A stretch of 64,000 nt of DNA. Origin: Darksidea phi. Lineage: Eukaryota; Ascomycota; Dothideomycetes; Pleosporales; Lentitheciaceae. This document shows, one piece after another, positions 11,401 to 22,081 of the stretch (position 1 is its first letter; the number at the start of each line of letters is the position of its first letter). The DNA lies in NCBI GenBank assembly GCA_030770425.1, contig JASJFT010000070.1, positions 62,001-126,000 on the forward strand. The letters run 5' to 3'. Both the position numbers and the translations under genes were made by a program. The notes under the pieces were generated by a model. The model searched no databases. It saw only the letters and a list, made by a program, of their open reading frames with translations, and was not told the DNA's origin.

Positions 11401-11990
11401 ACAGGGACGATGCAGTTTGGAAACTGGCCTGTGCAAGTATGTTCCTTGTGCAGATTCCTCACCCCGCTGTAGAGATGCGTGCTCCAAGGTGCTGGAATCG
11501 GAGCTCAAGATCCAGGAAACAGGCTTGCCGCGACTCAGACCCCGGAACGAACAAGACAGCCTGTGTGTCCTCGAGTGCAGCCATATCCTCAACGATCTCG
11601 AGACGTACCTCATGGCGGACCTCAAGGCGTTCAAGGTCCTGCAGGGCATCGTGCGCAAGGCGCTCGATTCCGTAGGCGCCCTGATTGGCATCCAGCAAGG
11701 CTCTCGCAACCCGCGCTGTCTATTTCTCTTCGCTACCATCATGTACCAAGTCCTAGAAATGCTCGAACTGTGCTTATCGCACGCGGGGCGGGATTCTTAA
11801 GCCACGCGCCCCTCGGTGCACTCGCAATCGCTGTCGGTGCGCGTCCCGCCGTTGGGTTTTGGAGAGTTCGGCGTGGACCCCGAGGAGCAGTTTGCATGGA
11901 GAATGCAGTCGATCCTCCGCAAGGTGCACCACGCCAATGACGTTATGCGGAAACTAAAGGTGCTCGCTGGTGTAGGGTTGGGTGAGGTGC
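11400..11990 (+). pseudogene. C-terminal half of an AflR-like Zn2Cys6 regulator, inverted
   Basis: The plus strand encodes a regulator-like C-terminal region. It runs SKVLESELKIQETGLPRL, then SLCVLECSHILNDLETYLMA, then SRNPRCLFLFATIMYQVLEM. A TAA at about 11798 interrupts it. It resumes in another frame with FGVDPEEQFAWRMQSILRKV and HHANDVMRKLKVLAG. The order (predicted helical region, SRNxRCL block, acidic EEQ...WRMQ block, end) recalls AflR-family C-termini. The DNA-binding half lies immediately to the right but on the minus strand, so the two halves face each other and cannot make one protein. A local inversion with its right breakpoint near 11990 explains this. Confidence 0.6.
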
Positions 11991-12602
11991 AGAGTCCAGC
12001 GGGGGATCAACTTAGTCAGCCCCAGGGAGAGCGGTATGCCGGGTGGCTGCTCGGATGCAACGTCGACAGCTTCAGGAACAGGCGTGGCGGGCGCTGGCGT
12101 TTGGAACAGGCTTTGGATGCTGAATTCGAGCGACGACAAGAGCTGCGAGTCGTCGTCCAGGAGGGCAACAAGTCGCCCGTGTCAGGGTCGAGGAAGTCGT
12201 ACTCGGAGGGCGTGAGCGTGGCTGGCTGCTGTGTCTGCTGTGTCTGCTGTGTCTGTTGAGACTGCTGCATCTGCTGAGTCTGTGTCTGTTGCACCTGTTG
12301 CGCCGCCTGTGACTGCCTCTGTTTTGCTCGTACGCCGGGGACCCTCCCAACCCGCGATTCAGCGTAGACGCATTGGGAGCCGGTGTTGCGGCAGCGATGG
12401 CAGCCCATCTTCTCGCCCGAACATTTGAGCTGGCGGCGTGTTAGCTGATTGTACCTGGGCAACTGAAGAGAGAGTAATAGCAGACCTTTGCTGCATAGCA
12501 CTGGTTGCAGGCGGCGCGCAGCTTCACGGGTCTCGAGCCGAAGCCAGACGTGGTGTTTGCCTTGTTTGTCGAAGTGTTGTCATAGCCACTGGAAGCGAGC
12601 AT
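11990..12602 (-). pseudogene. Zn2Cys6 DNA-binding half of an AflR-like regulator, broken
   Basis: From ATG at 12602 the minus strand reads to RAACNQCYAAK. A 55-base intron (GTCTGC...CAG) follows, then LKCSGEKMGCHRCRNTGSQC. Together these give the full six-cysteine binuclear zinc cluster. A basic linker (RVPGVRAKQRQS) and a Gln-rich tract of about 25 residues follow. After LDPDTGD the sensible reading (ALLDDDSQLLSSLEFSIQSL) is in a different frame, implying a one-base deletion near 12175. Near 11990 the sequence runs into the inverted C-terminal half. The protein would have bound DNA and controlled a pathway; the neighbouring P450, methyltransferase and MFS genes are its likely former targets (inference). 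Confidence 0.7.
12225..12305 (-). repeat. Glutamine-coding CAG/CAA-type tract
   Basis: Imperfect CTG/TGT triplets on the plus strand encode Gln/Thr-rich sequence (QQTQQTQQ) on the minus strand, within the broken regulator. Such tracts are common in fungal transcription factors and change length easily. Confidence 0.7.
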
Positions 12603-12981
12603 GGCGTTGTCGAGATGGACATACGGACACGGGGGGGGAACCGCCTCGTCCTCGTTTCTCGTCGGCCCCGAGGCAGCCAGGCGTCCTTTTCTACCTCGCA
12701 TAGTGCCTTGGAGGCCGCTAGCAAGAACAGGGCATGCAGGCGCCGTCTCACCTGGCGGATGTCCGTTTTTGAGGGATATGCGGGGAGGGGGCGCGGACCG
12801 GATGATACAGGCCTGGGGGTCGTGGAAGGGGGGGCGTAGAGGGGTGTAGACAAGGCGAATATGATCGCAGCGTAAGCACCCAGATAAACAGCCCAGCGGA
12901 CCTTTTATACACGCGCTCGTCCTCGACATCTACCCCCGGACGTCCACCTCCTCTTACCCTCCCGTGTCGGTGCACCTAACC

Positions 12982-14688
12982 ATGACGGCAGCAGTCACCG
13001 CCGGCCCCGACGACGCCACAGCAAGCCATTCCCCGGATCCGCCAACCTCCGCGGGGCCTGGCCCGCCCACTAGCGCTGATGGCACGCACTCGATAGCTTT
13101 CTGGGTTATCATCTCCGTGCTGTGCTTGACGACGCTCGTCTCGTCGCTCGACGCCCTCATCATCACCACCGCGCTGCCCCGCGTGACGGACGCAATCGGC
13201 GGCCAGGAACACTATATGTAGATCGCCAATAGCTTCGTGCTGGCCTCGACCGTCGTCCAACCGCTCTATGCACAGCTCTCCCAACATCTTCGGCCGCCGG
13301 AATCCCATGCTGACCGCCCTCGCCCTCTTCTTGCTCGGCGGCGGCATTTCAGGCGGCGCCCGCAACGTTCCCACCCTCATTGCCGGCCGTTCTGTCCAAG
13401 GCCTGGGATCTGTGGGCCTGTTTGTGCTCTCAGATCTGATCGTGTGTGATCTGGTGCCTCTGCGCGACCGCGCAAAGTACCTAGGCATCGTCATCTCCAC
13501 CGGCGCCATTGGCACCACGCTGGACCCCATCGTAGGCGGTGCGCTGGCCCAGGCCGACTGGCGCTGGTGCTTCTACTTCAATCTGCCGCTCGCCATCCCC
13601 TGCTTGGCTGCCATGGCCTTCTTCTTGCGCTTGAAGCACGAGCGCGAGCCGACGTGGAAGAGCGTGCTGGCCAGAGTCGACTTCGTGGGCGCCCTCACCT
13701 TAATTCCCTCCATGACAGCTCTGCTGCTGGGTCTCATCATGGGCGGCCAAGTCCCTCCCTGCTCCTCGTGGCGCGTCATCCTCCCAATCATCCTAGGCGG
13801 CCTGGGATGGATTGCCTTCCATATCCATCAAGCTTCGCCCATCTGCAAAGAACCGAGCATTCCACCGCGCTTGTTCAGAATCGTACCTCCGCCACTGGCT
13901 TCGTCCTATGCTTTACCTCCAACCTCTTGCTGAACTGGGTCGCTTACTTTCTCCCCTTCTACTTCCAAGCCGTGAAAACCGCCTCCCCCCTCCTTTCCGG
14001 CGTCTATGTCCTCCCCTTCAACCTCTTCCTCGTCCCCTCGACTATGGTATCTGGCGTCCTTCTCTCCAAGCTAGGACGGCACAAGCCAATCCACTTGGTT
14101 GGTTTTGGTTTCCTTTCGGTTGGATGTGGCTTGCTTTCCACACTCGATACAGCGTCGCATAGGGCTGCATGGGTCTGTTTCCAGATAGTCATGGCCATTG
14201 ACCTCGGTTTTGTCACGACATTCATCCTCCCCGCCATTTGAGCTCCACTGACGGAGGAAGATGTGGGCACCGCAAACGGCCTATTCTCCTTTCGCCGTAG
14301 CTTCGGTTTCATCTAGGGCATCATTCTTCCCTCCATCATCTTTAACGCCCGATTCAATCACTACGCTGCACGTATTGAAGATGCCGCACTCCGGTCGCAA
14401 TTGATGAACGGAGCCGCCTACGGCTAAGCCAACTCTGGCCTGATGAGTTCGCTCACTGGAGCCCTGCGCGAAGAGGCCGTATCCGTCTACACCGACTCGC
14501 TGAAGAGCGTATGGCAAGCCTCGATCGGATTCGCCGTCTTCAGCTTCGCGTTTGTCTTTGTCGAGAAACATGTCTCGACACGCACCAAACTGGACACCAA
14601 GTTTGGCCTGGAAGACAAGGCGCCTATTAGCGGCCCGCAAAAGGACGTGGAGAAGACCGCGCGAGAGGAAGAACAGGAGCTAACATAA
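12982..14688 (+). pseudogene. MFS multidrug-type transporter, inactivated
   Basis: The conceptual protein has about 565 residues with many hydrophobic segments. MFS landmarks include LVSSLDALIITTALPRVTDA near the first helix, FGRRNPM in the loop after helix 2, GRSVQGLG, and GLLMG-type helices later. This is the 14-helix drug:proton antiporter pattern of toxin-efflux pumps in fungal metabolite clusters. It is dead: stops at 13219-13221 (TAG, after EHYM where Trp is expected), 14239-14241 (TGA), 14314-14316 (TAG in FGFI*GIILPS, where Trp is expected) and 14425-14427 (TAA). One extra C near 13280 and one missing A near 13880 shift the frame. At least the two Trp-codon stops fit single G-to-A changes. 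The ATG at 12982 is the first in frame. The gene starts 380 bases from the regulator and diverges from its DNA-binding half. Confidence 0.85.
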
Positions 14689-14690
14689 AC

Positions 14691-15785
14691 GGCCGCATCG
14701 ATGGAATTCAGAAGAGACAGTACCTTTTCCCAAGATTTCCACTCTCCTACCTTTAGATCATGACATATAACTAGAACATAAATAGGGCGTCGTTGTGTTG
14801 ACAGAATAACCCGGTAAGACTTAGCCGATCGATTGAAATAGTAATCTTGTATCGGTGACCGAGTGTAACGTAACGGTCATCCATCCTACCTGGCCAAGCG
14901 AACCTATGAAGCTTCCTCGCAACACTTTTTTTTCGCAATACTTTTCCTTTCTTGCATCGTCGTAACGGCTATGGCAATAGGCGAAAAACGAAGATATCAA
15001 AAACGACGACGTTAAACTGGGTCATGTGCAATACAATGGCAGCGGCATCCTTTACATCATCAAAGGCACGTTTTAAATCAAAACCTACTGATACCCATCT
15101 CTCCTCTAAACCCTAACCACATACACCTGGTCAAACAAACTACATCAAACCTCTCGTTCTTGTCGAGAGGTCTGCAGTCTATACGTCGTCTTCATCCCTC
15201 TATCATCGACATAATGTCGCGGTTGTACTACTCGGTCCACTCAGAGCGCATGCCTAAAATACCTAGCAGACCCGTATGATACTACGGGCTTTCTGAAACG
15301 GCCGCAACGCCGCCGAAAAAGCCGCAATACTGTCCTGGACAGCGTGCCAAACGGCTGCTTTCTGGCGACCTATTGAAGCCGCGCCGATGACGAGAAAAAG
15401 AAGCATCGCATAAATGAAATCTGGATTTGGAGTAATTCATAAGTTCAAATGTTCGCAATGGAAATCTGGCTGAAACATGGGCTTCGTAGCGAGGATGAAA
15501 GTTTTCGAGTCGTGCTTGCTCTCAAATACCGCGCTAGTATGTTGAAGGCTTATTGAGAGAGTTTGATCATTGGCGTTTCGCAAGGTTAGGTTTGTTTTGC
15601 CGCATACCTTGGGCTGCGGTGTGAGGTCCCTGCATCAAAACCCCGGTTCTGAAGACGTCCGAGGCTGGCTCAGTCGACACCGGTGCCCGGTTTGCGGACC
15701 CAATTCATTAGCACTTACAGGTCTTTCCGGTGCATGTGTATGTCTTGTCCATCACTCAGTCCGGGTATCCGGGCGCTGGCTTCGC
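14691..15785. other. Intergenic, no gene seen
   Basis: Mostly unique sequence with short frames only. A single AAACCCTAACC motif occurs near 15109 but is too short to call a repeat. Confidence 0.5.
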
Positions 15786-15852
15786 GACCTCAGGCCGGTC
15801 ACCGAGCGGACCTTTCCGGCCACCGAGCGGACCTTTCCGGCCACCGAGCGGG
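15786..15852 (+). repeat. Three-copy 21-base tandem repeat
   Basis: A 21-base unit with the core CCGAGCGGACCTTTCCGG appears twice perfectly and a third time in part. The overlapping short frames look artificial, so this is treated as a minisatellite in non-coding DNA. Confidence 0.65.
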
Positions 15853-16369
15853 CCGACGAGTCCGGAAAAGTCTAGATGCCGGACGGACCGCTACTCTTTT
15901 GTACTCTGCTCGGCCTGCGGGAGCCCTTTCAATGTCGACTTTCCGATGCAGTGGGGATGGACATTGAGGTCCATGGGCAGTTTTGGGTGAACGGATGTCG
16001 CCCCTGCTTGTGCAGGCTATTGTTGGTAGCGTCTCGGGGAAAGGTCGTCAGTAACGATTATGCTACCAACTGCGCTAAAGCTATACATGGCCTAGGTAGG
16101 AGAAGCAGATTTGTAGGGGCACTAGGACAGGATATCGAGTATTGCTCCTATGTACAGAATGTAAGGGTGATGAGCTCAACTGCATGTACTACGGCACCAG
16201 ATTCCTGCAAGTTATAGGAAAATTGATATCCACTAAAAAGCGATAGATTTAGGACGGTTTGAGAAGAAGAGTCTACAAGGAACTTGATAGACTTCCCACT
16301 TGAAGTTAATGCGGTCATAGCCCTCAGCCGGATCAGTGCGAATGCATGGCCTTCCACTTGACGGATCCC

Positions 16370-17130
16370 AGCGCTCTAAGAAGCGCATTTGGGAAACGAT
16401 TTGCGCCGGCGCATCAAAATTTGGCACGAACTCAATCGCTTTTGGTCACGCATTGCGTAGGGAACATATTCTTCTAATTTCCCATCCGTTTTTGCGGCCA
16501 GCGCTCTCCATTGCGTCTCGCTCCGTTCTTGGCCTCCAATTGCGACCATCATGTTCAGGTCGCCGTATTTTGACATTCGCCCGATATGACCGTCGCCGAG
16601 GACTAACTCGAGCATAATTAGTTAGCTTCAGCCTCCCCTTGTAATGGATCTCTAGATGTTCCTAAGGACAATGTATGCTTTTTCATCATCCTAATCATGA
16701 AGACACCGTTTTATGGTATATACCTCAAATGATGGAACTTCAGTTATGAAGTCGCTAGTAATGAGATTTGCTTTCAGTATTCGCTTTGCAACGTTATTAT
16801 ATTAGCCCTTTAGATCGTGAAAGTGATCGATGACCTTTGGCAGATCCAAGATGGCACCTCGTATGTCTTTGTACCTTTGCAGTAGTAACGCAACGAGTCT
16901 ACCGCCTCCGCAGCCGATATCTAATCTTGCGTAATCCCTGGAGCTTGGGTGATTGCGCCGCCGCTTAGGGTGTTGTGGAATTTGGTAAGCCAGCCCTGGT
17001 TGGTGAAGTATTTGAACATGCTATTGTCGGCATCGTACTCTATCTGCGCCGGTGACCTTTTCGCGTCCTTCCGTACCTTGGGAATGCCGCAGCCCATGTT
17101 ATAGAATTCATTGCCATATAGTTCAACCTA
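16370..17130 (-). pseudogene. O-methyltransferase remnant (COMT-like)
   Basis: Minus-strand pieces line up in the order expected of fungal O-methyltransferases: YDADNSMFKYFTNQGWLTKF, then the SAM motif LDIGCGGGRLVALLLQRY with DIRGAILDLPKVIDH, and finally SKYGDLNMMVAIGGQERSE near the C-terminus. The first and second pieces are in different frames, with a frameshift near 16935. A stop follows HDLKG, and the region between this and the last block is degraded. This class methylates hydroxyl groups of aromatic metabolites, as in aflatoxin-type pathways. It lies 1.7 kb beyond the dead MFS gene and fits the same decayed locus. Confidence 0.65.
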
Positions 17131-17380
17131 GTTGCGCCATGGAGTCCAGTGGTCGGATCTTAGGAGATTAGAAATCCGATTGTTACTGTATGTATCTGTC
17201 ACGTAATCATTCTAGGATTACATTTGTTACGAAGTACCAACCTAAGCAGGGTCAAGGAGGAAGTCATCGTCAAAAAAACGCCCAGCTAGTCAATTGGCCA
17301 TATCCAAGCAGTCTCGGAACCGGGATAAAGCGGCAGCTGGAGGCCTAAAATGCCCCAGATTGGTTCAAGCCGAGGGAATC
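17131..17380. other. AT-leaning spacer
   Basis: No gene was recognised. The 5' end of the copia relic may lie here, but no 5' LTR matching the 3' LTR was found by eye. Confidence 0.35.
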
Positions 17381-18860
17381 AATATCAGAGCTGGTAAAGC
17401 TACGCCTACAATGCGATCCTGATGTACAGAAACAAGTAAGGGCATTAAAAAGACAACGAACACAAACACCAAATTTCAAGCACTCTAATACTCCAACCCC
17501 TAAGGTACCTGCTGACTGACTTGAAGGCCGGAAGATTGCAACAATCAATGCCGTATTCATCGCTGTATCATTCCAAGCCAATCCTCTGGACTACCCATTA
17601 AGACACTCCTTCATCCTCGACTCGAGCTCAACGATCCACATCACAAACGATCGTAGCCGACTTCAAGCCTGCGTTCTCCCGCTACGGCAGACTGTATACT
17701 AGCTGGGAACACACAAATTTGGATACAAGGATATGGAATAGTGTGGCTTAACCTGAGGGAGCCGTATGGACCAACCAGGCTCGTGCTGAATGATGTAGCA
17801 TGGCGTCCAGATATCCTATGCAATCTAGTCTCGTTCAGATTGGTTAGATAACAAGACGTGTGGTGGGACAACAAGAATGAGCCTATGACTCTCAAGAGGC
17901 GAGACGGCTCAACGATCGCATGCCTAAAAGAAGCACATGGGTAATGGATACTCGAGCAACAAGAAGAGATCCGGGCAGTTTCTCACACAAGGACAATGAA
18001 TTCTCGATCGAAGCGAGCATCACAGAAAGCTGACGCGAGAATCCGGCATAAACGCATGGGACATCTAGGGCCGGCGGCCATCCAGCACCTAGTTCAGTAA
18101 TCTGAAAGGGTGCACATTAAAGGAATTACAACAGTCAAGTTCGACGTGTGCGGAAGAGCTAAAACTAAGCGGCAAATACGACGCGCGCCTCGATCAAATA
18201 ACGAAGACCTAGGAGAAAGGCTGGCTATCGCCTTTCATTCTTATGAGGAGGGAAGCTCGACGAAGGAGAAGAGCCAAATGCTCGTTACTGACCGATACTT
18301 TAGCTTCCTACGGGACTTTTACTTCAAGGACAATCGACTTGGGAAGTCGATTATTAGGTTCCTGGATATCATTGTCCAGTTCCTAAAGAAGTAGTATACT
18401 ATTACTGTGGAAGTAATTGAATATGATGGCTAGATTACAACGACTAAGCTAGAAGTTACAAGGTGGTGCACCGTACAGTCGATTATACTAGAGTCTTCAG
18501 CACCAGATACTCAAGCTCAAAATGGTGGTACCGAACACTCAGGGAGTGTAGTAAAGGACAAATCTCGCACGGTGAGACTAGATGCAAACTTGCTATGGGA
18601 GCTGTGACCAGAGATTACACGAGCAGCAGTGTATCTATACAATCAAACGTTGAACTACTCCAATTATTGAAAGTCACCGTACGAAGTCTTCTTTATATTT
18701 GCAGCTCTCCAAGACGGTACCGTCACAGCACTTCGAAAACCGAACCTGGTACGCCTAAAAGCGTATGGCTGCAAGGTCTTCGCTTTGGCTAATAATACTC
18801 TTCGAGGCAAATCACGACTCTAACGTCTCGATCCGCGAGCGTGGATTGGATTCGGTCTCC

Positions 18861-18884
18861 AGGGTTGGGGTTAGGGTTAGGGTT
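18861..18884 (+). repeat. Telomere-like (TTAGGG) tract at the copia deletion junction
   Basis: About four units, one altered (GGGTTGGGG), lie between the last integrase-like sequence and the first RNase H-like sequence. This is where the reverse transcriptase is lost. Confidence 0.8.
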
Positions 18885-19497
18885 ATAATCGATAGAAAGA
18901 GCTCCCAGGGATACGCAATCAAGTTATTCGGCGACTTGACTGCTTGTAAGCAAGATATAGCCATAACATCGACTACAGAAGCTGAGCTTCTTGCACTATC
19001 ACAAGTTGCAAAGGAAGCTTTATTTATATCGCGATTACTAAAGGAACTGCAACTTAAACTGCCTAAGGACGAAATCACGATACAATGCGAAAACCCTCAA
19101 ACCATCCACCTAATCAATAATGAGGTCTCACGGCTGCAAACCAAGCTCCGGAATGTAGACATTTACAATCATTGGCTGAGACAAAAGGTGTCAAGAAGAA
19201 GTGTTCGGGTCGTATATGTCCAATCGAACGATATGCGAGCTGACGGTTTTACGAAGGCGCTGCCAGCCAACAAATGGGTACAGTTCCTGAGGTAAATAGG
19301 TATTGTGGAGCGCATGAAAATCAGATAAATAATAGCAACACACCTTACAGAGATCTAAAGCTAAAGTAAGAAGCTAGAGCTTAAACAGGCGTAGCTAGAC
19401 TGTGATCGAAGCTTCTTGCACACGACCTCTAGTTTCCTTAGGAGATAACAAAAGTAGTTCCTGTCCAGCTTGAAATGGTTTTGTAAGCTGAGGGGGT

Positions 19498-19692
19498 GTG
19501 TCATATAAGAGGCATAAAAGCTATAGTACACGGATACTGCACCGTCGACGGTATCACCTCTATATCACCGATGTATCAGATCTGTGTTTAAAAGGGAGAG
19601 ACAACATAATTAAAACAAACATCTTCAATAACACATAATCCATTCTCACAATTATAAATTTCTACTAAGTGCATTTTAGCATTTTCTCTAAC
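19498..19692 (+). repeat. Probable 3' LTR of the copia relic
   Basis: It starts with TGTGTCATATAAGAGG right after the polypurine tract and ends in TCTCTAACA, giving TG...CA ends and about 195 bases. TATAAG-like and A/T-rich parts fit an LTR promoter. The 5' partner was not found, so the boundaries are inferred from one copy. Confidence 0.6.
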
Positions 19693-20967
19693 AGATAGAC
19701 TGAGGCAGTAATATAGATATATAGGCCATTGGAACGGCTGAAAATTTTATCAACACTCTTATCTTCCTTATATACTTACTATTCTCGCTAATGCACTCAT
19801 AGAAACAACGAAATTCCCCTCCTACTCGCGCCACGCATCCCCTCGCTAGTTTTATATCACCTTGAGAGTAGTCCATGGCTAAAGGCCTCGCCTCAGCCGT
19901 ACACGAGTCGATTCGCAATGCAGCAAAAGTCCCTTCACCAAAGGAGAAAATAGCCGATCAGAGGTTGTGGCCAAGCCCTAACCCTAACCCTAACCCTTCA
20001 CACGAATCCAAAAATTATATAAATAGGTATAGCCCTCTACCCGAACCATACAAAAGCGTTAATGATATTATTTTATACAATTCGCGCGTTCGACAGCGTA
20101 AACGGGCGCGGTAGCCCTTTAGACACACGATTATCGCGTACTGCCTTAGGTCGTCTAGAAGGCCGAACGACGGAACCGCCAAGCCCCGATCAGGACCAGC
20201 AGCCATGGGACGTTTCCACGAAATGGCTAGGTGTCGAACAGTCTGTACATAAAGACACCGAGTGCTCCCTTTGCTTCCTTACGCCAAAGGCAACGAAGTA
20301 ATAGAGGGCCGAAGCGGAGAAGGAGTCGGTGATGTGGGATGGGATTAATGGAGGCCGTTCGATTTGTATGTGCAGATCTGAAAGATAGCGAAAGGTGGCG
20401 ATTGTTAGCGATTCGTGGTGGTTGCTTGGCATTAACGTGACGGAAATTGTTATGGTATACTGGTCCTTATCCTCACATGACCGTATATATATGCTGGCGG
20501 CTTGGCTTAGGCCGTTGTATAAACTCTTTTGTATGACATTCTGTTGTGTGCTCTCATTCGGTCTTACTAATCAACCAAGTATAGGAATCTCCAATCGGTT
20601 TTTGGAATAGCGCTTACACGTCCGGGAAGACTTATACCCGGGTTCCGTACGCTGCAGATTAGAAATAAGATTGTGGAGTTTGTAAGTCCCGAGTTCCGGA
20701 TTTATAAAGTTTTAGTAAGAAGCTATATGTCGGAGTTACAAGGTGGAATTAGGACGAAGACTGAATGTTGCGAGTTGGCTATGTATGTGAAGGTTAGGGT
20801 TGATGTAATGGAATGCCGCATACGGGGCTTTAGGTGCTAAGAATGCGGCTAACTATATATATTAATTATAAAGAGGGATCCTTTTTATAGAATAATAGTT
20901 CCTTGGTACTTGTGATATTGAGTAGTCTTCGAAGTCGTTCTTCTCCGAGACCTTCAACTAGTTCAAA
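19693..20967. other. A/T-rich intergenic DNA
   Basis: No gene was seen. It contains a telomere-like tract near 19976. The right end is the SDR gene's 5' flank and includes TATA-like sequence near 20,865-20,890. Confidence 0.5.
19976..19998 (-). repeat. Interstitial telomere-like repeat (CCCTAA)
   Basis: Nearly four perfect CCCTAA units on the plus strand, about 280 bases beyond the copia LTR. The orientation is opposite to the two tracts further left. Confidence 0.8.
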
Positions 20968-21935
20968 ATGCCTACTACAGTTGTCGTCGGTGCCTCGCGC
21001 GGAATTGGGGTATGAATATAAAACTACATTCTTCAGAAGCTAACGGTCTCTAGTACCAATTTATCCAAACACTCGTCGCGGAAGGAAACACTGTGATTGC
21101 CACCGCCCGCAATGTCGCCGACCTCGAGGGCAAGGTGAAAGCCGACAAGATTCCAAACACGTACGTAGTCCAAGCCGACCTTACATCCGCGGACTCCCTG
21201 AAAGCCGCCGCCAAGGCCACATCGTCCCTTGTCAACGGCCAAATCGACCACCTGCTCATCAACGGCGCCTTCCTCTCATCGACGGGCGGCATGAACCCCA
21301 CCGATTTCACCGACAAGCCCGAGCTCTTCCTCGAGGAGCTCAAGAAGAGCGACGAGGCCAATATCGCCGGCCCCCTCTTCGCGATCAACGCCTTCCTGCC
21401 GCTCCTCCGCGCGGGCAAGGAAAAGCGCGTGACGTACATTTCCACCGGCGTCGCCGACGTGCCTGAGACCATCGAGACGCGCATTACGAACTCGGTGCCC
21501 TATTCCGCGAGCAAGGCGGGCGGGAATATCATTATTGCGAAGTTCGCGGCTGAGCTGCAGGACGAGGGGTTTACTTTTCTGAGTATTGCGCCCGGCGGGG
21601 TGGCGACGGAGACGATGATGAACCTGTCGAACTGTAAGTTGTTTCTTTTCTTTACTTTTTCTTGTGGAGTCGTGGCTGATATATGCGGGGTTTATATTCT
21701 TGATTTTTTTTAAAGACTTGGCTGTGATACTAACAAGAATTCTAAAGTCACCGACGAGGAGAAGGCGAAGATGCAAGTCATGTTTGGCAGGATGATGCAG
21801 AAGTATCCGGAGTGGAAGGGCCCTATCTCTCCCGAGGAGAGCGTAAAGAGGATTCTCAACGTCGTAAAGAATTCAAAGGTGGAGCAGAGCGGCCAGTTCT
21901 TAAGTTACTGGGGCAACACCACCCAATGGCTGTAA
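20968..21935 (+). CDS. Short-chain dehydrogenase/reductase
   Basis: Three exons (20968-21009, 21054-21633, 21748-21935) give 269 residues. The start reads VVVGASRGIG, the TGxxxGxG NAD(P)-binding motif, split by the first intron right after it. LLINGAF occupies the NNAG position. The catalytic motif is YSASK, preceded by TYISTGVAD. The second intron contains a perfect TACTAAC branch sequence near 21730. These enzymes oxidise or reduce alcohols and ketones with NAD(P)H in the cytosol; the substrate cannot be deduced. LLINGAF in place of NNAG is a mild oddity. All junctions keep frame and no stop occurs, so the gene looks functional. Confidence 0.88.
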
Positions 21936-22081
21936 AGGATACACAGTAGGAGAATCTAGGTAGGAAGTCAGCTGGAGTAAGTAGATCAAAACAACACCCG
22001 ATTGCTACGCTTCCATTGTTCATATGCCATCTCAACATCTCAATTACTCATTCGCTTCCTGTACATTATATATCAGGGGTC

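Larger units (their letters stand above)
17380..19692 (+). mobile_element. Ty1/copia retrotransposon relic lacking reverse transcriptase
   Basis: Degraded pol pieces lie in copia order. A protease-like SFILDSSSTIHITND is near 17610. A gag-pre-integrase KRMGHLGPAAIQHLVQ is near 18050 and a zinc-knuckle-like VCGRAKTKRQIRR near 18145. Integrase core remnants run to about 18790, and an RNase H/C-terminal part lies at 18885-19295 (ITSTTEAELLALSQVAKEAL and NDMRADGFTKALP). Copia order places integrase before reverse transcriptase and RNase H, so the whole reverse transcriptase is missing between 18790 and 18885. A telomere-like tract sits exactly there. Many in-frame stops replace Arg, Gln and Trp codons. 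A polypurine tract (GCTGAGGGGG, about 19488) precedes the 3' LTR. Confidence 0.85.

Noticed and set aside
12976..13530. Minus-strand 184-residue frame, very Arg/Pro-rich
   Set aside because: It is antisense to the GC-rich MFS pseudogene, whose own frame has clear transporter motifs.
15570..15990. Three overlapping frames across the 21-base tandem repeat
   Set aside because: The repeat length is a multiple of three, so all frames stay open; none looks like a protein.
21276..21776. Minus-strand 166-residue frame
   Set aside because: It overlaps the SDR coding exons in antisense and has no motif.
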